A stretch of DNA of 64,000 nucleotides from Anniella stebbinsi (taxonomy: Eukaryota > Chordata > Lepidosauria > Squamata > Anniellidae). A program made the translations under genes and the position numbers. Location: positions 170,822,382 to 170,886,381 of the forward strand of contig JARDYH010000003.1 of assembly GCA_029215795.1 (NCBI GenBank), in the 5' to 3' direction. The notes beneath the pieces are model-generated. The model ran no database searches. It had not been told where the DNA came from and saw only the letters and a program-made list of their open reading frames with translations. Positions within the stretch are counted from its first letter, which is position 1. The number at the start of each line of letters is the position of its first letter. This document shows positions 58,983-64,000 of the stretch, one piece after another.

Positions 58983-60114
58983 CATAGGCGTGCACACAGC
59001 TGGTTCACCTGGTGCCCAGGCACCACCTAATGCCCAGCGCCCCCCCACCAGCACCCCCCCAGCATCCGCCGCCATCGCTCTCCCACAGCTGCTGCTGAGC
59101 GTACAGATCCAGTGAGGGAGAGAGGATAGCAAGCGAGTGGTGCTGCTCTTACCCGAGCTCCTCTATGGCACAGCACAGGAGCAGGAGGACTCGTCTAGGG
59201 TTGCCATACGTCTGCAAAACTGGGAAAGTCCCAATTTTCTAGTGAATTTAAAATGTTCCGACCCCCTGGGCAGGAATCCCAGATTCCCGCGAGAGGTGAG
59301 ACTTGATGAAAAAGCGCGGCAATTGACTGTGGCTGCGCAGAAGCAGCAGCGAACACGAGGGTGAAGTCGGGGGTAGCGACTAGCCCAGTTGTGTCCGCTT
59401 GGATTTAAACCCTCCAGGCCTGGAAATTCCACTGAAGCAATTGTTGTGTGTGCGAAGGGTGCGTGGGTTGGCAGCGACATGGGAAGAGATTCTGAAGCTG
59501 CCGCAGCAGTTTCAATCCAGACAGGAAGGTAGGAGAACATTCGTTCTACTAACTGGCAATGGGTTTCTTCCCCCTTCCCCGTCTCTCTCTCTCTCTCTCT
59601 CTCTCTCCCTTCCCTGGGCAGCATATTAATAAAGCCACCCAAGGCTGCGGGTCACTTGACCTATCTACAATGGTTTTTTACCCAAACCACCTTTGCTCCT
59701 TGTTCCCACGTGGTGGGACACGTTCATTGCAACAACTCTCCCTTCCCCCTTGTGCCTCAAAGGGATACCCCAAACAAAAAGCAACAATAATAACACACAC
59801 ACCGGCGCCCCCCCCCCGAAAACACAGAACTCACCTCGGCCCCTTTCCCTAGCCCCGGGCTTGCCCAGCCAACGCGCCGCGGCTCTCTCCGAGCACTCTC
59901 ACCCAGGGCAACTCTCCACCTGGCGCTCTCTTCCCCCCACACGGGACCCTCGCCCAGCCAGGGCTGGCTCTGCAACCAGAGCCAGGACAGGAGTGCCCAG
60001 CAGCGAACACACACGCCCAACTCCCGCACACTCTTCTCTCTCTCACACACACACACACATTCATACGCTGCAGAGGGGGAGGGAGAGGCTCGAAAGTGAA
60101 ATTTATTATTGATA

Positions 60115-60150
<36 letters not shown>

Positions 60151-60666
60151 GAGAAAGTCAAGACAATTTCAAATTATTGTTTCTCTCTGTGAAAGAAAGG
60201 CAAAGGGGGGGAAACAGTGAGCAAGCGAGGGCTTCCCTCCCTCCTCCCACTCCCCCCCCATCCAATCACAGAACTTGTATTTATTTATTTATTTATTTAT
60301 GCATTGTTTTGAGGATTCATAATATGGCAACCCTAGACTCGGGGCCAAGGCGGGCAGGGGAGCAGCACCGCGGTGAGGAGGAGCGTGCGCCCCACGAGAC
60401 TTCCTGCGCGGGGAAAACCTCCATCGCAGGCAGGCAGGCTAGCAAACCTTTAAGCCAGTGGAAGTGGCTTTGATGGGAGGCTCTGCAGGCCGAGGGTTTC
60501 CTCCCCCACTTTCGTAGGAAGGCAGGAATTGAGAGGGCTTCAAGTGAGTTTATTTAGTTTGTTTGATGAATGAAAAAACATCCTTTATGACTGTATATTC
60601 AATCAATGTTTACCTTAAAAAAATCCTTGGGGCACCACCTAATGAAATGGGCTGCGCATGCCTATG
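58983..60666. mobile_element. hAT-type non-autonomous element (CATAGGCGTGCAC family), long copy
   Basis: Exact 8-bp duplications ATCATGCT at 58975-58982 and 60667-60674, with termini CATAGGCGTGCAC and CTGCGCATGCCTATG. The inner ends both carry GGCACCACCTAATG. A second element (59196-60335) has inserted into it. Confidence 0.9.
59196..60335. mobile_element. hAT-like element nested in the preceding one
   Basis: Termini TAGGGTTGCCATA and TATGGCAACCCTA are perfect inverted 13-mers. The flanks GACTCGTC (59188-59195) and GACTCGGG (60336-60343) match at six of eight bases. The interior holds a CT microsatellite (59582-59607), a CpG-rich block (59850-60000), CA and GA microsatellites (60045-60060 and 60119-60150) and a TTTA repeat (60277-60300). 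No transposase domain was recognised. Confidence 0.8.
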
Positions 60667-60674
60667 ATCATGCT

Positions 60675-61147
60675 ATGACAAGCCAGTTCCCTGATTTACA
60701 TATAGTGAGAGCTTTTAAATTCATTTCCCATACAGTGGTCCAGCTATCCCAAGGAATACAGCTACAAGGCAGTTGTATCCTGTTTATCTCTAGATACAAC
60801 TGCTAGGTTGGAGCAGCAATTTTCAACAGAAACATGTGGCAGCAAGCATATGGGCATTGCTGCCAGGAAGCAACACCTGTATCTAAGGCCACACAGGTAC
60901 TCCTCCACACAGCTGTGCCATTCCACATGGAGCAATCTAGGAACATTGGAACCAGCCTGCTGACACAATTCCACAAGACTCAACTAAATGTGCTTAAAAT
61001 CACCACTGGCTGGTAGGCAAATGTGACTTCGACCACTGATTCCTGATGAATGGGCTGTCTGAAGCCAAGTCTCACTGATACTTCCTCACCAATCGCTTTG
61101 GTGTAACTGGACTCTAGAACAAGCTGCAAAACCAGCAAGGAGGTCTT
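60675..61147. other. Intronic sequence without recognised feature
   Basis: No gene or confident repeat is seen. Confidence 0.4.
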
Positions 61148-61225
61148 AGGCTAGATCTACACTATTGTTTTATAGCAGTATTGAAGTGCACTTATAACCA
61201 TTGGGGCAGAATCCAAATTCCATGC
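61148..61225. repeat. MITE fragment (CTAGATCTACAC family)
   Basis: AGGCTAGATCTACACTATTG then TTATAGCAGTATTGAAGTGC, related to 17050-17205. Confidence 0.45.
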
Positions 61226-61782
61226 ACCGTTTTCATCATGTTTCCTGCTTTTTATTCCACATTTGTAATGATTTGACACAAGGTGCAGATCTGGCCTGAG
61301 TCAATTAATTGAATAAGCAGCACAGCTGGCCTTGCAATTCAGTGAACACTCACCAGCTATTCCCAAAAATCCCAACCCCTCTCTCCTGAAGCCCAACCCA
61401 ATCAGCAACCCAGTTCAGCATTTTTTTTGTTATTTGAGACTGTACATAAATAAATCAAATTGGCACAGACACTGTCTTAATTGTATCATCAAACTGTTTT
61501 TGTTGCCTAGGTTTTCGTTTGTTTCAAGAAGGAAACCTCCAAGATTATTTGAAGTTGATTATTTGAGGGAGGGAGTAGTGACAGAATGGAGGCGGGGAAG
61601 ACCATTAAAATATTTAAAATAGACATATGGAAAGAAAGGAAGGAAGACAGGTCCTAATGCTAGACTGTGTCTATCCCTCCGCTCCACCACTGACTTCACT
61701 CACAAGCATGGACAACAGTGGCAAAATATGCATGTTGGGGGAATAAAAGAGAACAACAGGCTACCCAATCCAATATGTCCCA

Positions 61783-62130
61783 GGTCCCCTCTACAAGGAT
61801 TCGCTTTTGCGCCTGGTTAGGCGATTATGCGCATAATCTCTGAAGCGCATTTATGCCTATTACCTCTGCACGAGAGGCGGTGAAGCGCATTAAGGGATGA
61901 CCAAAATGCGCTTTACAAGTAGTTAATGTGCATAAGCGCTTGTTCACATAGGCAAAATGCGCTTTAACGGACGGAGCAAAATAAAACTCGCTGTTTAACG
62001 CGCATTCGATAATGTGCATAATTGGAGAGATAACGCGCCTCTACGCCCGATTTGCGCTCCATTCTTGTAGAGGTAATTTTTTTAAAGCGCCTTGAAAGAG
62101 CATTAAACCTCTCTTGTAGAGGCAGCCCCA
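61783..62130. mobile_element. Unclassified MITE rich in GCGC and GCGCATTA motifs
   Basis: CCCCTCTACAAG near the left end and CTTGTAGAGGCAGCCCC at the right end are inverted. The interior repeats AATGCGCTTTA, AAGCGCATTA, ATGTGCATAA and GATAACGCGC in both orientations. A further TTGTAGAGG copy lies at about 62064-62072. No flanking duplication was established and no coding content is seen. Confidence 0.6.
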
Positions 62131-62139
62131 CCTAAGGGG

Positions 62140-62140
<1 letters not shown>

Positions 62141-62177
<37 letters not shown>
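62141..62177. repeat. GA microsatellite
   Basis: GAGAGA run with one AAAG interruption. Confidence 0.9.
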
Positions 62178-62798
62178 TCAGGATGCAGTGGTCAAGATGA
62201 AGTTAAAGGCCTTAGAAAAATATAAGAGGTGGGCGGAGAAAATATGCACTGCATTACCTAATATTTCTGAAATCTATATGGAGGAGGAGCAGGAAAAGCA
62301 AAACATCTATCACTCTGAACATTTGTTAAGCTACCCAATCCACAACTGAGTTCAGCCGGAGCACTTGGCCTTCGCATAGTGCCTTTTTTCCCTTCTTCCT
62401 AAAATGGAAATATTTCAACTTACTTAAACTGTGGATGAGGCTGCAAATCTGATCTATAAAGCTTACTGAGTTCCTGTGTCATTAATTCATTGATAAATCT
62501 GGTGCAGTGACACTACAGTGGCACTGAGAAACATGATGCCCCACCAGTTCTGCCTAGAGTGAGTGTCTTTTACAGGTTTTACCGTAGAGCTGCTTATCAC
62601 TCCTCCCCCTAGACATGCACCACCCACTCTTCAAATCAGAGCAAGCGATTTGGCTTCATGGCTACCACAGAGAATCAATACAAAAATCTCTTTTAATTAG
62701 CTCAGCCCCTTCAACAATTAGATGCACAAGGCAAATTGCAAACTATCTGTTATCATCCCCTGGACACTGCTTTTAATCACAGTAGCAACAACAAAAAT

Positions 62799-62820
62799 GT
62801 TGTTGTTGTTGTTGTTGTTA
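62799..62820. repeat. TTG microsatellite
   Basis: Seven TTG units preceded by a short complementary CAACAACAA, giving a small hairpin. Confidence 0.85.
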
Positions 62821-62904
62821 TCTACACAATAAGTACCTAAACTTTCTCAGTGAGTTTGAAGGCTGGGGATACCTAATCCAGATCAACCAATCTTGAATAA
62901 TTAC

Positions 62905-64000
62905 TAGGGATGTGCACTGGATCGGACCCGATCCACGATCCGAGTCCGGTCCAGTGGGAAATCGGATAAATTATCCGATTTCCGATCCCGCAGCTGGATC
63001 GGCCGATCCAATCCGAACCGGTCCGAAAAAGCTCCGAAGCGGATCGGCGGATCGGCGGGCGCCCACTGGCGCCCACCGCCGCTTCCATTGGCGGGCGCCA
63101 GCGGGCGCCCGCCGATGAAAGTGGACAGCGGGGGGGGGAGGAGGGGGGCACTTACCTTCTCGGCCCGGTGGCTCCCGTCCGGCGCCGGCGCCTACTACTA
63201 CTAGCAGGCTCCGCGGCCTGCTCTAGGGTGGCGCGCCGGGTGATGTCATCACCCGGCGCGCTACTCTAGAGCAGGCCGCGGAGCCTGCTGGAAGTAGTAG
63301 GCGCCGGCGCCGGACGGGAGCCGCCGGGCCGGAAAGGTAAGGAGGGGGTGCGTGGAGGGGAGGAGGGGGCGCGCGGAGGGGGGAGGGGGGCCCTTACCTT
63401 TCCGGCCCGGCGGCTCCCGTCCGGCGCCGGCGCCTACTACTCCCAGCAGGCTCCGCGGCCTGCTCTAGGATGGCGCGCCGGGTGATGTCATCACCCGGCG
63501 CGCTACTCTAGAGCAGGCCGCGGAGCCTGCTGGAAGTAGTAGGCGCCGGCGCCGGACGGGAGCCGCCGGACGGGAGCCGCCGGGCCGGAAAGGTAAGGAG
63601 GGGGTGCGTGGAGGGGAGGAGGGGGCGCGCGGAGGGGGGAGGGGGGAGGGGGGCTCTTACCTTTCCGGCCCGGTGGCTCCCGTCCGGCGCCGGCGCCTAC
63701 TACTCCCAGCAGGCTCCGCGGCCTGCTCTAGGATGGCGCGCCGGGTGATGTCATCACCCGGCGCGCTACTCGAGAGTAGGCCACGGAGCCCGCTGGTAGT
63801 AGCCGCCGGCGCCGGACGGGCCGAGAAGGTAAGCAGTGGCGGGGAAGGGGGCTTACCCACCCCCCCGGAGCCGTCCGCTTCTATCCGCTGGCGCCCGCGG
63901 GCGCCAGCGGATGGAAGCGGGCGGCCCCAGGGGGGGTAGGGAGCGCGGGGGAGGGGGTTTACCTGCCGGGGCCGTCCACAGCGGACGGCCCCGGGGGGGA
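62905..64000. mobile_element. GC-rich hAT-type non-autonomous element, copy 3 (cut by window end)
   Basis: The left terminus TAGGGATGTGCACTGG follows ATAATTAC (62897-62904, presumed target duplication). The interior is nearly identical to copy 2, with three large TGATGTCATCA-centred modules (centres near 63240, 63487 and 63751). It lacks a short GGTTCGG-containing segment near 63037. It has an extra 15-base duplication (GGACGGGAGCCGCC repeated) around 63556-63585. The right end lies outside the window. Confidence 0.9.

Larger units (their letters stand above)
44677..64000 (-). other. SIM1: SIM1 large 5' intron, incomplete (at least 19.3 kb)
   Basis: No exon encoding bHLH, PAS-A, PAS-B or PAC sequence was recognised on the minus strand here. 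The stretch is therefore read as intron continuing past the window. Its right third (57.5-64 kb) is dense in recent hAT-type insertions. Stretches such as 46945-49300, 49720-51540 and 52970-54410 show no gene and few recognisable repeats. Confidence 0.75.

Noticed and set aside
58259..58987. 242-residue plus-strand open frame
   Set aside because: Runs across palindromic modules and the transposon end into unrelated flank, so it cannot be a real coding unit.
59850..60000. CpG island marking a promoter
   Set aside because: The block is internal to a nested hAT-type element, so the GC content is explained by the transposon.
44677..64000. Search for SIM1 bHLH/PAS exons
   Set aside because: No segment resembling the GGWVWVQSYATI or NYVLT parts of PAS-B, or other PAS/bHLH sequence, was found on the minus strand, so none is annotated.

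Overview
This window looks like nuclear DNA from a squamate reptile (lizard or snake; family not resolved). It holds the 3' part of one protein-coding gene, SIM1, on the minus strand. The rest is intron, 3' flank and many transposable elements. The reptile call rests on several repeat types found together: CR1 LINEs of two kinds, an R4/Dong-type LINE with a restriction-enzyme-like endonuclease, a 5S rRNA-derived SINE, tRNA-derived SINEs, many hAT-type non-autonomous elements and abundant microsatellites.

Gene content. SIM1 is a bHLH-PAS transcription factor required for hypothalamic paraventricular neurons and energy balance. Its last three coding exons lie at 44511-44676, 37046-37451 and 33503-34239, read right to left. 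They join in frame with canonical splice sites and encode the C-terminal 435 residues, essentially the whole Single-minded C-terminal region. The bHLH and PAS exons were not found and should lie beyond base 64000. The gene after SIM1 on its 3' side (MCHR2 in mammals) was not seen.

Layout. 1-33502 is 3' UTR and 3' flank. It contains CR1 fragments, a 1.9-kb retroposed insert with a 17-bp target duplication (4430-6362), a 5S-derived SINE, a tRNA-derived SINE and a triple nest (R4 LINE, then solo LTR, then MITE; 11066-12682). It also has an old hAT element (12691-13429), a GC-rich hAT element (17260-18740), an avian-type CR1 (19032-19700), a compound GC/GT-rich region with MITE ends (20128-23558), and about 10 kb of mostly single-copy DNA (23567-33502). 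34240-44510 holds the two short introns and includes a 487-bp near-perfect palindrome (38583-39069). 44677-64000 is the large 5' intron. It contains a MITE split by a CR1, a 244-bp tandem duplication, two more GC-rich hAT copies and a hAT nested in another hAT.

Most striking signal. A hAT-type family with 8-bp target duplications carries tandem GC-rich palindromic modules. Both ends of most modules face outward as 5' splice-donor-like motifs, and many modules are centred on a TGATGNCATCA-like palindrome. The same plan appears in a diverged older element (12691-13429), and partly in an element with different terminal repeats (20128-20759).
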